Assembly: GCF_002234915.1 (NCBI RefSeq)
Contig: NZ_NEWD01000028.1
Coordinates: 51,356-115,355 of the forward strand
Direction of reading: 5' to 3'
DNA from: Bifidobacterium vansinderenii
Lineage (GTDB): Bacteria; Actinomycetota; Actinomycetes; Actinomycetales; Bifidobacteriaceae
DNA: 64,000 bases
Of the stretch, positions 25,769 through 34,154 are shown piece after piece. The notes beneath the pieces are model-generated. The model was not told the origin of the DNA, made no database searches, and saw only the letters and a program-made list of their open reading frames with translations. Each line of letters opens with the position of its first letter. The stretch's first letter is position 1. Both the position numbers and the translations under genes were made by a program.

Positions 25769-26461
25769 ATGACCCTGCAGGAGAACAGTCCGATCATGCG
25801 CGACTGGGCGCACACTATCATCAACTGTCTTGGAGATTCCACCACCTGGGGTGACGTGGGCACCGGCGACGGAGGCCCCACGATCTCATGGCCGGCGCAC
25901 CTGCAACGGCTGCTGGGCGCAGGCACCGTGCGTAACTACGGCATCAAGGGATCACGCATCGGGGTCAAGGCCGATCGCGACGACAGCTTCATCGAACGGT
26001 ATGAGCGGATGGACCGGAACGCCGACATCGTGCTGGTGCTCGGCGGCGTGAACGACTTCAACCGCGAGGTTCCGCTGGGAGTCTTCGGCGACACCGATGT
26101 GCATACCTTCCATGGCGCCGCGAATACGCTGCTGCGCGGACTGGTGCGCATGTACCCTCATGGCGAGATCGTGGTCATGACCCCGTGCAAGACCGGTGGC
26201 GTGCCGGCGAAGGACCTGCCGGCCTTTGACACGCCGAATGGACTGGGCCTGATCGAAGCCGACTATGTCAAGGCCTTGCTTGACGAGTGCAACCGGTACA
26301 GCATCCCCGTGATCGACCTGTTCAACGGCAGCGGCATCAGCCCCCTGCTGCCCGAGCACAAGCCCTATTACATGCCGGACGGTCTGCACTACTCCCCCGC
26401 CGGCTATGAGAGGCTCGCCCGCCGCATCGCCGCCCAGCTCCTGGCCCTTACGGCTTTCTAG
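25769..26461 (+). CDS. SGNH/GDSL hydrolase, paralogue of the 6746-7417 product
   Basis: The 230-residue single-domain SGNH esterase has INCLGDSTTWGD (nucleophile Ser near 29), LVLGGVNDFNRE near 92 and DGLHYSPAGYERLA near 205. It shares WPAHLQRLLGAGT.RNYGIKG and the rest of the fold with the esterase at 6746-7417, so one is a copy of the other in a different operon. The ATG at 25769 follows AAGGA at suitable spacing; the ATG at 25754 does not. It ends the esterase cassette, 3 nt before a hairpin repeat that could stop transcription. Confidence 0.88.
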   Translation: MTLQENSPIMRDWAHTIINCLGDSTTWGDVGTGDGGPTISWPAHLQRLLGAGTVRNYGIKGSRIGVKADRDDSFIERYERMDRNADIVLVLGGVNDFNREVPLGVFGDTDVHTFHGAANTLLRGLVRMYPHGEIVVMTPCKTGGVPAKDLPAFDTPNGLGLIEADYVKALLDECNRYSIPVIDLFNGSGISPLLPEHKPYYMPDGLHYSPAGYERLARRIAAQLLALTAF

Positions 26462-26464
26462 CTG

Positions 26465-26498
26465 GTTCACGATTTTTAGGGCCTTGTAAATCGTGAAC
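26465..26498. repeat. Inverted repeat 1 of the GTTCACGATTT family
   Basis: GTTCACGATTT (26465-26475) pairs with AAATCGTGAAC (26488-26498) over a 12-nt loop. It starts 3 nt after the esterase stop and lies 71 nt before inverted repeat 2. Confidence 0.85.
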
Positions 26499-26569
26499 TG
26501 GATGATAGCTCCCATCTTTATGCAGATCACTGCGGAATAAGGGATTCCCCACCATCCAACTCCAAGAGG

Positions 26570-26609
26570 CTGGTTCACGATTTACATCCCCCTTAAAATC
26601 GTGAACCAG
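26570..26609. repeat. Inverted repeat 2 of the GTTCACGATTT family
   Basis: CTGGTTCACGATTT (26570-26583) pairs perfectly with AAATCGTGAACCAG (26596-26609) over a 12-nt loop. It lies 8 nt past the end of the DUF559 gene. Confidence 0.88.
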
Positions 26610-26617
26610 ACTTCCAC

Positions 26618-27451
26618 TCAAAGCACGCCGGCAAGCCTCCGAAACGCCAATTGCCTCTCCATCATGGTCCTGATCACCTTCACAATGGCCCGGCGGGAAG
26701 CATCCGTGCGTAGATCATCAGCAGTCACGAACACAATCTCCCATCCAAGGACACGCAATTGATTCCAACGCCGAGCATCCTCCCTCATTTGCGCTGGCGA
26801 CGCGTGATATGCCCCTTGATACTCGATCGCAAGCTTCAACTCCGGATATGCGATATCCGCGAAGCGAAAGCCTCCGGATGGCAGATCGATTCTGAAATTC
26901 GCCTCCGGACGCCCCAGCCCGCCCCTCATCACCAAGACAACAAGCACCGACTCCGGAGGCGAATCGGAGTTCTCCATGAGATACGGCATGATATCAAGGC
27001 ACCGGCGCCGACCGGCAAAGCCTCGATTTTCCTCTACGTAGCGTTCCAGATCGTCCAATGTGATCAGCTTCCTCTTCGAATCTCGACAAGCTAAAGACCC
27101 CGCGATGACGGCAAGACTTTCCACACTGACATAGGCGGATAACTGAGACCACGTCATAGCGGGATTGGTGACATAGAATTCCCCGCCTCCATCCATCGTC
27201 ACTTCAAAGCTTCCGCTCCAATAGTGTTCGATCACTCCTTTGAATCTGCGCCTGGCGCCTCGGCTATCAAACGATATGTGCAGCCTGTCCGTTCGCAGGG
27301 TACAGCTTTCCGGAACCTCTATCCCCTGATACCGCAAGGCGGTTATGTGAGAAAATGTCGGGACTATATCCATTGCGGCCGCTGCCTGCTCACACAGCAA
27401 AGCCTGTTCCCTACTACGTCGATACGCTTCTTCAGCCATGAATGATGCCAT
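26618..27451 (-). CDS. DUF559/Vsr-like PD-(D/E)XK nuclease-domain protein
   Basis: The 277-residue protein has a C-terminal nuclease-like domain in which RFADIAYPELKLAIEYQG (about residues 185-202) resembles the Asp...Glu-x-Gln/Lys core of DUF559/Vsr endonuclease-fold proteins, followed by RRWNQLRVLGWEIVFVTADD. The N-terminal half resembles the AbiEi-like leader found on many actinobacterial DUF559 proteins. The start is uncertain: MASF at 27451 or MAEE at 27439 are likely; the frame reaches into the flanking inverted repeat. The gene is visibly AT-richer than its surroundings and breaks the pectin locus. Function is unknown; defence or a selfish element are possibilities suggested by context only. 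Confidence 0.72.
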   Translation of the reverse strand: MASFMAEEAYRRSREQALLCEQAAAAMDIVPTFSHITALRYQGIEVPESCTLRTDRLHISFDSRGARRRFKGVIEHYWSGSFEVTMDGGGEFYVTNPAMTWSQLSAYVSVESLAVIAGSLACRDSKRKLITLDDLERYVEENRGFAGRRRCLDIMPYLMENSDSPPESVLVVLVMRGGLGRPEANFRIDLPSGGFRFADIAYPELKLAIEYQGAYHASPAQMREDARRWNQLRVLGWEIVFVTADDLRTDASRRAIVKVIRTMMERQLAFRRLAGVL

Positions 27452-27525
27452 ATCGGCACCGTATTCCGACAAATTCAGCAAAAGCCAACCCACTGGGCAA
27501 TGTGGTCGAATGTGGTCCCCTACAC

Positions 27526-27561
27526 AGTTCACGATTTACGGGACCTTGGAAATCGTGAACT
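27526..27561. repeat. Inverted repeat 3 of the GTTCACGATTT family
   Basis: AGTTCACGATTT (27526-27537) pairs perfectly with AAATCGTGAACT (27550-27561). It lies upstream of the DUF559 start and 69 nt from inverted repeat 4. Confidence 0.86.
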
Positions 27562-27630
27562 AGATCCAGAGATTAGATAGGCCATTCCTCGTTGAAAATA
27601 AAGCCTTAGAACATGCGACAAGCGCCAATA

Positions 27631-27672
27631 GCCAGTTCACGATTTGTAGTGCCCCGAAAATCGTGAACTGGC
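27631..27672. repeat. Inverted repeat 4 of the GTTCACGATTT family
   Basis: GCCAGTTCACGATTT (27631-27645) pairs perfectly with AAATCGTGAACTGGC (27658-27672) over a 12-nt loop. It ends 7 nt before the stop codon of the isomerase gene on the minus strand. Confidence 0.88.
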
Positions 27673-27678
27673 TCTCGC

Positions 27679-28521
27679 TTATAGGTCCCCGTAGCGGTCC
27701 ACGGTGCGGGCGATGGCCTCGTCCTTGGTTTCCTCGAGGATCACGGGGATCCACGGGCGGGCCTGGGCGATGAGCTCGAGGATACCACGCACGTCCATGC
27801 CGCCCTCGTCCACATTGCAGCGGTGGATTCCGGCCTCATCGACGGTGAAGTCGTCGATGTGCACGGCCACGATGCGATCGCCGAAGCGTTCGAGTGCCTG
27901 TCGGGTGAGATCCACCTGATCAAGCCCCTCCACGGTGCGTCCGTTCGGCGTGGTGTAGGCGGTGGGGTCGAACACGATGCCCAGATACGGCGAGTCCACA
28001 TCGGCCAGCAGTCGTTCGGTGGAGGCAAGATCGTGGATCGGGTGGTTGGCGCCGGGCTCCACGCCGACGATCGTGCCGAATCGCTCGCCCACGCGCACCA
28101 GCCGACGGATCACGCCCAGCGACTCCTGATACATGTCCTCGGTGAAGTTCTCCTCGGTGAAGCGCCCGGGGTTGGCATCCACGGAGCCGGTCTCGCTGGC
28201 CACCACGGGTGCGCCGAAGAACCGGGCGTTGGCAAGGTACGCCTCGAATTTCCGCAATAGCGCCTCTCGGGTCTCCGGATCGGGGTGGGTCATGTTGATG
28301 TAGCAGCCGAGCACGGCGATATCCACGCCGTGGTCGCCCAGCACACGGCGGAAGCGCAATCCCATGCCCGGATTGATCTTGGATGCATCGGCAAGGTCGG
28401 GGAACTGCCGGGGCAGGGCGAGCTGCACGTTATGCACGCCGTAGCGCTCGAGCCCGACGGCAAGCTTCTCCACGGTATCGGCATCGGTCACGTCATGGCC
28501 ACGGGCGCCGAAATTGATCAT
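27679..28521 (-). CDS. Sugar phosphate isomerase/epimerase-like TIM-barrel protein, paralogue 1
   Basis: The 280-residue protein belongs to the xylose-isomerase-like TIM-barrel superfamily (AP_endonuc_2). It has NVQLALPRQFPDL near residue 35, IAVLGCYINMTHPD near 70, and metal-site segments VGVEPGANHPIH near 150, GIVFDPTAYTTP near 185, VAVHIDDF near 220 and VILEETKD near 270. These proteins isomerise or epimerise sugars or sugar acids; the substrate cannot be told. A paralogue lies at 29647-30519, and the two genes sit on either side of an AraC regulator gene. GGAGG precedes the ATG at 28521. A step in uronate, rhamnose or unusual pectin-sugar catabolism is inferred. Confidence 0.85.
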   Translation of the reverse strand: MINFGARGHDVTDADTVEKLAVGLERYGVHNVQLALPRQFPDLADASKINPGMGLRFRRVLGDHGVDIAVLGCYINMTHPDPETREALLRKFEAYLANARFFGAPVVASETGSVDANPGRFTEENFTEDMYQESLGVIRRLVRVGERFGTIVGVEPGANHPIHDLASTERLLADVDSPYLGIVFDPTAYTTPNGRTVEGLDQVDLTRQALERFGDRIVAVHIDDFTVDEAGIHRCNVDEGGMDVRGILELIAQARPWIPVILEETKDEAIARTVDRYGDL

Positions 28522-28666
28522 TGGAACCTCCATGTTGGATTGTGTGGGGCTGCGTCACCCGCGACGCCCGCACCCGATGCTCCGATCGTAGGCATGCCCG
28601 AGATTCCTCAACTATGTAATGATGTGCAGATATTGCCGAATTATTATCTATTCTTGCGTCTTCCTG

Positions 28667-28672
28667 TATAAT
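28667..28672 (+). promoter_or_regulatory. Candidate -10 box TATAAT of the AraC regulator gene
   Basis: TATAAT within CTGTATAATTCAAG lies about 48 nt before the ATG at 28720. No convincing -35 box is seen at 17 nt, so activation may be needed. The position favours 28720 over 28687 as start, because the latter would leave almost no leader. Confidence 0.45.
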
Positions 28673-28719
28673 TCAAGATAGTTTTTATGCTACTTCTAAC
28701 CAGTTGGGATGGGGCTGCG

Positions 28720-29610
28720 ATGACGCAACAAGAACGACAGCAACGTGTGGTGATCGTCAATTCAATGATCTCGGATCGTTTTGAGATCTATCACGTGGAT
28801 TCACAGGTGGTGGAGCATGCGCAACTGCACTACCACGACTTCCACGAGATCAACTGCGTGCTGCAGGGCACCGGCGTATTCCATCTGGGCGGCAGCGAAT
28901 ACACCACCGAGCCCGGCACCGTCACCTTCGCGCACAGCAACGACCTGCACAACATCGTGCGCCAGTCGAGCGACTACTACGAGCGCGCGTACATCTACGT
29001 GCGCGACGAGTTCCTCGCCTCCCGCTCCACCGCGAACACGGACCTGACCGCCTGCTTCACCGACAACGGCAAGCCGGCCAGCCGCGTGATCCGTATGGAT
29101 CCGGAGGAGCTACGCCGGCAGATCGCCAAGCTCGACCAGCAGCCCGACGGATCCTACGGCTCGGACCTGTCCTACGAGCAGCGGTTCCTCGAGTTCATGG
29201 TGGTGCTCAACAAGGCGGTCGCCAACTCCGCCAACGACGTGACGCCGAGCAGCAAGCCCGTGTCGTCGCTCATCACCAACGTGATGGAGTACGTGAACGA
29301 GAACCTTGCCGGCGACTGCTCGCTCGACGCGATCGCCGACCGGTTCTTCATCAACAAGTACTATCTGTCGCGCCAGTTCAAGAAGAGCACCGGTCTGAAC
29401 CTGCACGAGTTCATTCTGAAGAAGCGTCTGCTGCGCAGCAAGGAGCTGCTGCGCGAATCCGGCAGCGCGCAGAACGTGTACAAGCAGTGCGGTTTCGCGT
29501 CGTACACGCATTTCCTTCGCTGCTTCAAGCAGGAGTTCCATATGACCACGAAGGAGTTCCTCAGCCGCAACGACAGCATCGACGTGGTGCACTTCGCCGC
29601 GCACGAGTAG
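28720..29610 (+). CDS. AraC-family transcriptional regulator
   Basis: The 296-residue protein has an N-terminal cupin-like sensor (HYHDFHEINCVLQGTG near residue 40, then beta strands to about 110) and a C-terminal double helix-turn-helix of the AraC type. The latter spans about residues 180-280: SLDAIADRFFINKYYLSRQF and FKKSTGLNLHEFI, then SAQNVYKQCGFASYTHFLRC. It is divergent from the TIM-barrel gene at 27679 and convergent with its paralogue at 29647. It probably activates one or both in response to a sugar. The start at 28720 is favoured over 28687 by promoter position; neither has a strong ribosome site. Confidence 0.92.
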   Translation: MTQQERQQRVVIVNSMISDRFEIYHVDSQVVEHAQLHYHDFHEINCVLQGTGVFHLGGSEYTTEPGTVTFAHSNDLHNIVRQSSDYYERAYIYVRDEFLASRSTANTDLTACFTDNGKPASRVIRMDPEELRRQIAKLDQQPDGSYGSDLSYEQRFLEFMVVLNKAVANSANDVTPSSKPVSSLITNVMEYVNENLAGDCSLDAIADRFFINKYYLSRQFKKSTGLNLHEFILKKRLLRSKELLRESGSAQNVYKQCGFASYTHFLRCFKQEFHMTTKEFLSRNDSIDVVHFAAHE

Positions 29611-29646
29611 CGCGGTCCGCGCCGTCAACGCGGCCGGCGGCGCGGT

Positions 29647-30519
29647 TCACGCGAACCGGTCCAGCGCCCGCCGCATCGCATCGTTCTCCGTATGCTCGAA
29701 GATGGTGGTGAGGTAGGGCTTGTACGCTTCGGCGATGGCCAGGATCTCCCGCACGGGCATGCGACCGGTTCCGGCGGCCACGCGCCTGATCGAGGGCGTC
29801 GCGACGCCACTGCCATGCACATCACCGCTTCCTTCGAGCCGCCAGTCGGCGATGTGCATGGCGCAGATGTGCCCGCCGAACCGCAGGAACGCCTGCCGTG
29901 TCAGCTCAAGCTGCCATTCCGGGCTCGCCTGCCATGCCGGGGTGAGTGCGGTCGCGTCGAACACGATGCCCAGATACGGCGAATCCACGTCGGCGATCAG
30001 CCGTTCCACGGTGTCGAGGTCGTGGATGGGATGATTGACGCCCGGTTCGATGCCCACGATCGTGTCATGCCGCTCCCCCGCGGCCACCAGTCGACGGATC
30101 ACGCCGAGCGCGTCCCGGTAGGTGTCCTCGGTGAAGTTGCGTTCGGTGTATCGGCCGAGGTTGGGGATCACGGAACCGGTCTCGCTGGCCACGATGGGCG
30201 CGCCGAAGAACCGGGCGTTAGCCACGTGCGCCTCGAATCGACGCAGCAGCCTCTCACGAACCGCCAGATCCGGGTGAATCATATTGATGTAGCAGCCGAG
30301 CACGGCGATCTCCACGCCTCGCGCGGCCAGCATCCGCCGGATCGCCGACCCCATGCCCGGGCTGATGGCCCCGGCCTCGCTGCACATGTCCGGGAACGAT
30401 TTGGCGAGGGCGAGCTGCACGTTGCGCGCCCCTTGTTCCGCCAGTCCGTCGGCGAGCGCCTCGGGGGTTCGCGCTTCGGTGATGTCGTGGCCGCGGAATC
30501 CGAAGTTGAGCCTTGTCAT
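29647..30519 (-). CDS. Sugar phosphate isomerase/epimerase-like TIM-barrel protein, paralogue 2
   Basis: The 290-residue protein parallels the 27679-28521 product closely: GFRGHDITEA, NVQLALAKSFPDM, IAVLGCYINMIHPD, NARFFGAPIVASETGSV, VGIEPGVNHPIHDL, GIVFDATALTP and TIFEHTEND correspond position by position. Metal-binding Glu/His/Asp residues appear conserved, so it should be active. It differs in a loop near residues 200-240 that carries a GSGDVHGSG insertion. GGGAG precedes the ATG. It is the last gene of a minus-strand group with GPH transporter and GH105. The reaction is unknown. Confidence 0.85.
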   Translation of the reverse strand: MTRLNFGFRGHDITEARTPEALADGLAEQGARNVQLALAKSFPDMCSEAGAISPGMGSAIRRMLAARGVEIAVLGCYINMIHPDLAVRERLLRRFEAHVANARFFGAPIVASETGSVIPNLGRYTERNFTEDTYRDALGVIRRLVAAGERHDTIVGIEPGVNHPIHDLDTVERLIADVDSPYLGIVFDATALTPAWQASPEWQLELTRQAFLRFGGHICAMHIADWRLEGSGDVHGSGVATPSIRRVAAGTGRMPVREILAIAEAYKPYLTTIFEHTENDAMRRALDRFA

Positions 30520-30543
30520 CGTTCCGTCTCCCTCGCCTTCATC

Positions 30544-31719
30544 TCATGCCGCGTCTCGTTCGGCCGTATCCCGTTCGGCCGCGGCCTTCTCGTGGCGCAG
30601 CACCTCGATGTACGCGAGCACGAGCGGCGCCACGCCCTTGGCGTCGTTGCGCACCTTGGGTTCACGCATGTAGTAGTCGAAGGTGCCTTCGCGATGGTTC
30701 TTGTTGCCCAGTCCGGCCACCAGGCAGATGTTGTCGAGCGTGAGCCTGCCGTCTTCCTCGTTGAGGCAGGTGTCGCAGATGCCCTTGAACGCCTTGTACC
30801 CGTAGTCGAAGTAGCGTTCGTCGAGCACGCCGAGGCGGGCGCCCTTCATGATGGCGTTGGCGAAGATGGCGGAGCCGGACGTTTCGAGATAGTTCGGCGC
30901 GATGCGGCCCATGTTGATCACCTGATGCCACATGCCGGTGGCCGGATCCTGATATGGCAGCATGGCGTCGATCAGGTCGGCGAACATGCGGCGCAGCGCG
31001 TCCTTTTCGGCGCTCATGTTGGCGGGCATGAGCTCCCATGTGTCGATGAGCGCCATGGCGAACCAGCCTTCGGCGCGCAGCCAGAAGTTGGCGGAGAGTC
31101 CGGTCACCGGGTCGCACCAGAATTCCCTGCGTGAGGAGTCGTAGGCGTGGTAGTACAGGCCGTTGCGTTCGTTGCGCATGAGCTCGTGCACCACCTGGAA
31201 CTGGTGGAAGCTGTCGGAGCAGGCTCGTCCGTCGCGGTAGCTCAGCTCGTACTGCATGTAGAACGGCTGGGCCATGTACAGGCCGTCGAGCCAGATCTGG
31301 TTCGGGTAGATCAGCTTGTGCCAGAAGCTGCCCTCCTTGGTGCGCGGCTGGTGTTCAAGCTGCCCGTAGATGGTGTCCATGGCCTTGCGGTACTTGGTCT
31401 TGCCGGTGATTTCGTGCAGCTGGTAGAGGGTTTTGCCGGCGTTGACGTTGTCGAGGTTGTATTCCTTGGGATCGTAGTATTTGATGGTGCCGTCGTCCTG
31501 CACGAAGTAGTCGATGAACCGGTCGGCGAAGTCGAGGTAGACGCCCCTGTCGGTGATCTCGTGCAGTTCGATCAGCGCCTTGATCATGCAGCCGTCGATG
31601 TAGTTCCACGTGTTGGGTTTGCCGGCTCGGATCTTTTCGATGTTCCATGCCGGCGCCTGCGGAGTGCTGGTTTCGATCAGCTGCTGAATGTACGTGTTGA
31701 GGATGCGTGAGCTGCCCAT
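30544..31719 (-). CDS. GH105 unsaturated rhamnogalacturonyl hydrolase (second copy)
   Basis: The 391-residue protein is a GH105 alpha/alpha-barrel enzyme, of a different subgroup from the one at 13899. It carries IWLDGLYMAQPFYMQY near residue 140, where the Asp is the expected catalytic residue, HAYDSSRREFWCDP near 195, FWLRAEGWFAMALID near 220 and ETSGSAIFANAI near 285. It removes unsaturated galacturonate from RG-lyase or pectate-lyase products. The ATG at 31719 follows AAAGGAACC; the frame to 31755 is less likely. It is preceded by a GPH transporter gene and followed 24 nt later by a TIM-barrel gene. There is no signal peptide. Confidence 0.92.
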   Translation of the reverse strand: MGSSRILNTYIQQLIETSTPQAPAWNIEKIRAGKPNTWNYIDGCMIKALIELHEITDRGVYLDFADRFIDYFVQDDGTIKYYDPKEYNLDNVNAGKTLYQLHEITGKTKYRKAMDTIYGQLEHQPRTKEGSFWHKLIYPNQIWLDGLYMAQPFYMQYELSYRDGRACSDSFHQFQVVHELMRNERNGLYYHAYDSSRREFWCDPVTGLSANFWLRAEGWFAMALIDTWELMPANMSAEKDALRRMFADLIDAMLPYQDPATGMWHQVINMGRIAPNYLETSGSAIFANAIMKGARLGVLDERYFDYGYKAFKGICDTCLNEEDGRLTLDNICLVAGLGNKNHREGTFDYYMREPKVRNDAKGVAPLVLAYIEVLRHEKAAAERDTAERDAA

Positions 31720-31755
31720 GCCGGTTCCTTTCCGCGAGGCGATTGACGAAGCCAT

Positions 31756-31806
31756 GGAAAAACGACCGGCGGAAAGGTGAAAAAGGAAGGAGACCGCCGG
31801 TCGTTT
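31756..31806 (-). terminator. Terminator between GPH transporter and GH105 genes
   Basis: AAACGACCGGCGG (31760-31772) pairs with CCGCCGGTCGTTT (31794-31806); on the minus strand the stem runs straight into TTTTT. It lies downstream of the transporter gene, so GH105 expression may be lower or separately promoted. Confidence 0.75.
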
Positions 31807-31922
31807 GGTATTTGGTTATGGTGTTCGGTTATGAGTGTAGGTCTGGTTTTGTGGAGGGGATGGCGGGCCGGGCAGGAGACTCCGGCCCGCCACGATCATC
31901 GGTGCTGTGAGGCCGGGCCTGT

Positions 31923-33551
31923 TCAGGCCGCCTTGACCTCGGCGGGCTTCCTGCCGAAGTTCATCTTGCGACGTTCGGGCAGTTCGGCCTTGATGCGCTC
32001 AAGTTCTTCGGGCGTGTGGTAGCCGATGGTGTTGTGTCCGAAGCAGATCTCGTACTGCACGCCGGTGAGCTCCTCGCAGATGCGCTTGACCTCGGGGTCG
32101 ACGTCCTCCATGCGGCCGCCGTTGGCGATGCGGGCGCATTCGGCGATGGCGATCTCGTCGTTCTTCTTGTCCATGCGCATCAGCTTGGCGGAGAGCATGC
32201 CGAGCAGGCTCAGGCCACCCACGCCGAAGATGAGCACGAGGATGATGGTGGTGTGCACGGCGGCCGGCTGGTCGGCGGCGGCCACCTGCTTGTCGGCGGT
32301 GGATTCGATGAATCCGGCGGCGGACAGCGAGATGCCGAGGATGGCCACGACGGCGGAGTTCATGAGCTTGCCGCACAGGTGCATGGCGGCGGAGAAGGTG
32401 CCTTCGCGGCGGCGGCCGGTCACGATCTCGTCGGCGTCGGCCACGAACAGGTAGGTCTGCCATGGGATGTAGTAGACGGCGCCGGTGCCGAGTCCGAAGA
32501 CCACCACGATGGAGGTGACGGCCACCATGCCGGCGGCGGATGCGGCGTCGAGATGGAAGATGCCGCAGCAGGCGTAGGCGATGGCGCAGGTGATGATTAC
32601 GCATTCGGCGATGATGTAGGGCTTGCGGAAGCCGATCTTGGCGACCAGGGCCATGGCGGCCACGGTGGACACGACCTGCAGGATCGGGCTGAGCGACTGC
32701 CACCAGGAGGCGTTGGACTTCTGCAGCATGAGCACGTAGACCACGTAGTAGGAGAACGTGGAGTTGAACAGCCATTCGGCACCGAAACCGAACAGGTACA
32801 TGCCGAGCAGGTGGCGGAAGGTGCGGATGCGCAGCGTGGAGAAGATGTCGACGAACAGCTTCTTGATGGCCTCGACCGGGTTCTCCACCTTCTCCATGGT
32901 GGTGGCGTCGACCGGGCGCTCCCAGGTGGTCAGGTACACGGAGAGCATGGCGAGCGCCATGATGACGCCGAACGCCAGACCCATGTAGAAGAAGGCCATG
33001 GGGTTCTTCTCGCCGAAGGTGACGAAGAAGATGCCGGGCAGGGATGCGGTGAGGAAGTTGGCGCCCTTGCCGAAGATGGAGCGCAGACCGGACATGTAGG
33101 TGCGTTCCTTGAAGTCGGAGGTCATTTCGGCGGGGATGGCGTCGTACGGGATCATGACCATCGTGTAGACGAGGTTGTAGCACAGGTAGATCACGAAGTA
33201 GTACCAGAATGCGCCCGGGATGACGATCCACATGAGCGGGTTGAGCACGCCGAGTACCGGCACAGCGAGCAGGATGAAGAAGCGGCGGCGGCCGAACTTG
33301 CGTCCGAGCCAGGTGTTGTTGAACGCGTCGGAGAGGAAGCCGGCGATGGGGTTCATGGCCACGTCGGCGATCAGCGCGAACGAGTAGATGAAGGTGGCCT
33401 GCGCCATGGTCAGGCCACAGTAGGTGGTGTAGAAGATCGTCAGCCATGAGGCGCTGATCGCCAGCGCTCCGGAGCCTACGAGATTGCCCGCGCCGTAGCC
33501 GAGGCGCGTGACCAGAGTGATTCTGCGCTTTCCGCCGGTGTTCTCTGCCAT
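31923..33551 (-). CDS. GPH-family sugar:cation symporter with long C-terminal tail
   Basis: The 542-residue, 12-helix GPH symporter belongs to the same clade as the 19102 transporter. Shared landmarks are KRRITLVTRLGYGAGNLVGS, RKFGRRRFFIL, DFKERTYMSGLRSIFGK and VADADEIVTGRRREGTFS. The tail has MEDVDPEVKRICEELTGVQY and GHNTIGYHTPEEL, again close to the 19102 protein. The second ATG (33551) has AGGAG 7 nt upstream; the ATG at 33557 sits directly on it. The promoter region carries ATTGGCAACAA. It imports a pectin fragment for GH105; exact cargo is inferred. Confidence 0.93.
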   Translation of the reverse strand: MAENTGGKRRITLVTRLGYGAGNLVGSGALAISASWLTIFYTTYCGLTMAQATFIYSFALIADVAMNPIAGFLSDAFNNTWLGRKFGRRRFFILLAVPVLGVLNPLMWIVIPGAFWYYFVIYLCYNLVYTMVMIPYDAIPAEMTSDFKERTYMSGLRSIFGKGANFLTASLPGIFFVTFGEKNPMAFFYMGLAFGVIMALAMLSVYLTTWERPVDATTMEKVENPVEAIKKLFVDIFSTLRIRTFRHLLGMYLFGFGAEWLFNSTFSYYVVYVLMLQKSNASWWQSLSPILQVVSTVAAMALVAKIGFRKPYIIAECVIITCAIAYACCGIFHLDAASAAGMVAVTSIVVVFGLGTGAVYYIPWQTYLFVADADEIVTGRRREGTFSAAMHLCGKLMNSAVVAILGISLSAAGFIESTADKQVAAADQPAAVHTTIILVLIFGVGGLSLLGMLSAKLMRMDKKNDEIAIAECARIANGGRMEDVDPEVKRICEELTGVQYEICFGHNTIGYHTPEELERIKAELPERRKMNFGRKPAEVKAA

Positions 33552-33675
33552 GTTCATTCTCCTTTGAAGTCCTGTACGGGCGGTCATGTCGTCGTTGCCT
33601 GACGATCGTCGTTGAGCATCAACCGCGTCGTTGTTGCTTGCAATCCTATGGCCGGCATTACAAATCCATATGATT

Positions 33676-33686
33676 TGTTGCCAATG
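33676..33686 (-). promoter_or_regulatory. Promoter motif ATTGGCAACAA, copy 2 (GPH transporter)
   Basis: On the minus strand this reads ATTGGCAACAA within AAACATTGGCAACAAA, the same 16-mer as at 17068-17083, about 125 nt before the transporter start. GGCAACAAAAAA recurs on the plus strand at 33867-33878. Confidence 0.55.
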
Positions 33687-33940
33687 TTTTCATTGTTTTT
33701 GTTGCAGGATACTTAAGCTATGTTGCATACGCAATCGTTGTAATATCAACGATATTTCAACACATACAACTGATTGACATGCACGACGATGATATTTGTT
33801 GTCATATTTAGCGACGTTTCCCAGCAAGCATTGCCATACCCTGTTGCAGATTTTCAACAGCACGATGGCAACAAAAAACGGTGGGAGCGGATTGAGAAGT
33901 CGTCAACGACGACGCGATTGCGCCAGCGGCTTCGCCGCGC

Positions 33941-34073
33941 CACCTCATCCGTCGGCTACGCCGACACCTTCCCCTCAAGGGGAAGGCGGCAACAACCGGA
34001 TACGGCAAAAAGGCAAAGAGCCGGCTTCCCCTTGAGGGGAAGCTGTCGCGCGGCAGCGTGACTGATGAGGTGA
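33941..34073. repeat. Dispersed intergenic repeat, copy A2 (two units)
   Basis: CACCTCATCCGTCGGC-GCCGACACC and CTTCCCCTCAAGGGGAAG form one unit; CTTCCCCTTGAGGGGAAG, TGTCGCG-CGGCA and TGATGAGGTG form the opposite one, around a spacer near 33992-34022. Confidence 0.8.
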
Positions 34074-34154
34074 CGTGACGCAGTCACAGCACAACGGCGT
34101 CGTCAACGACGCCACCGCGACTCGAAGCGTCACCGCCGCCGCCCGCACACTCCC

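Larger units (their letters stand above)
33552..34154. other. Intergenic region with promoter motifs and repeat A2
   Basis: These 603 bases carry no supportable gene. The first 330 are strongly AT-rich and contain several TTGTTGC/GCAACA elements, including the 16-mer shared with the GH28 promoter. The second half is the dispersed repeat at about 33941-34073. Confidence 0.6.

Noticed and set aside
26465..27672. Inverted repeats as a CRISPR array.
   Set aside because: Only four palindromic units with irregular long spacing and a gene between them; no cas genes and no regular spacers.
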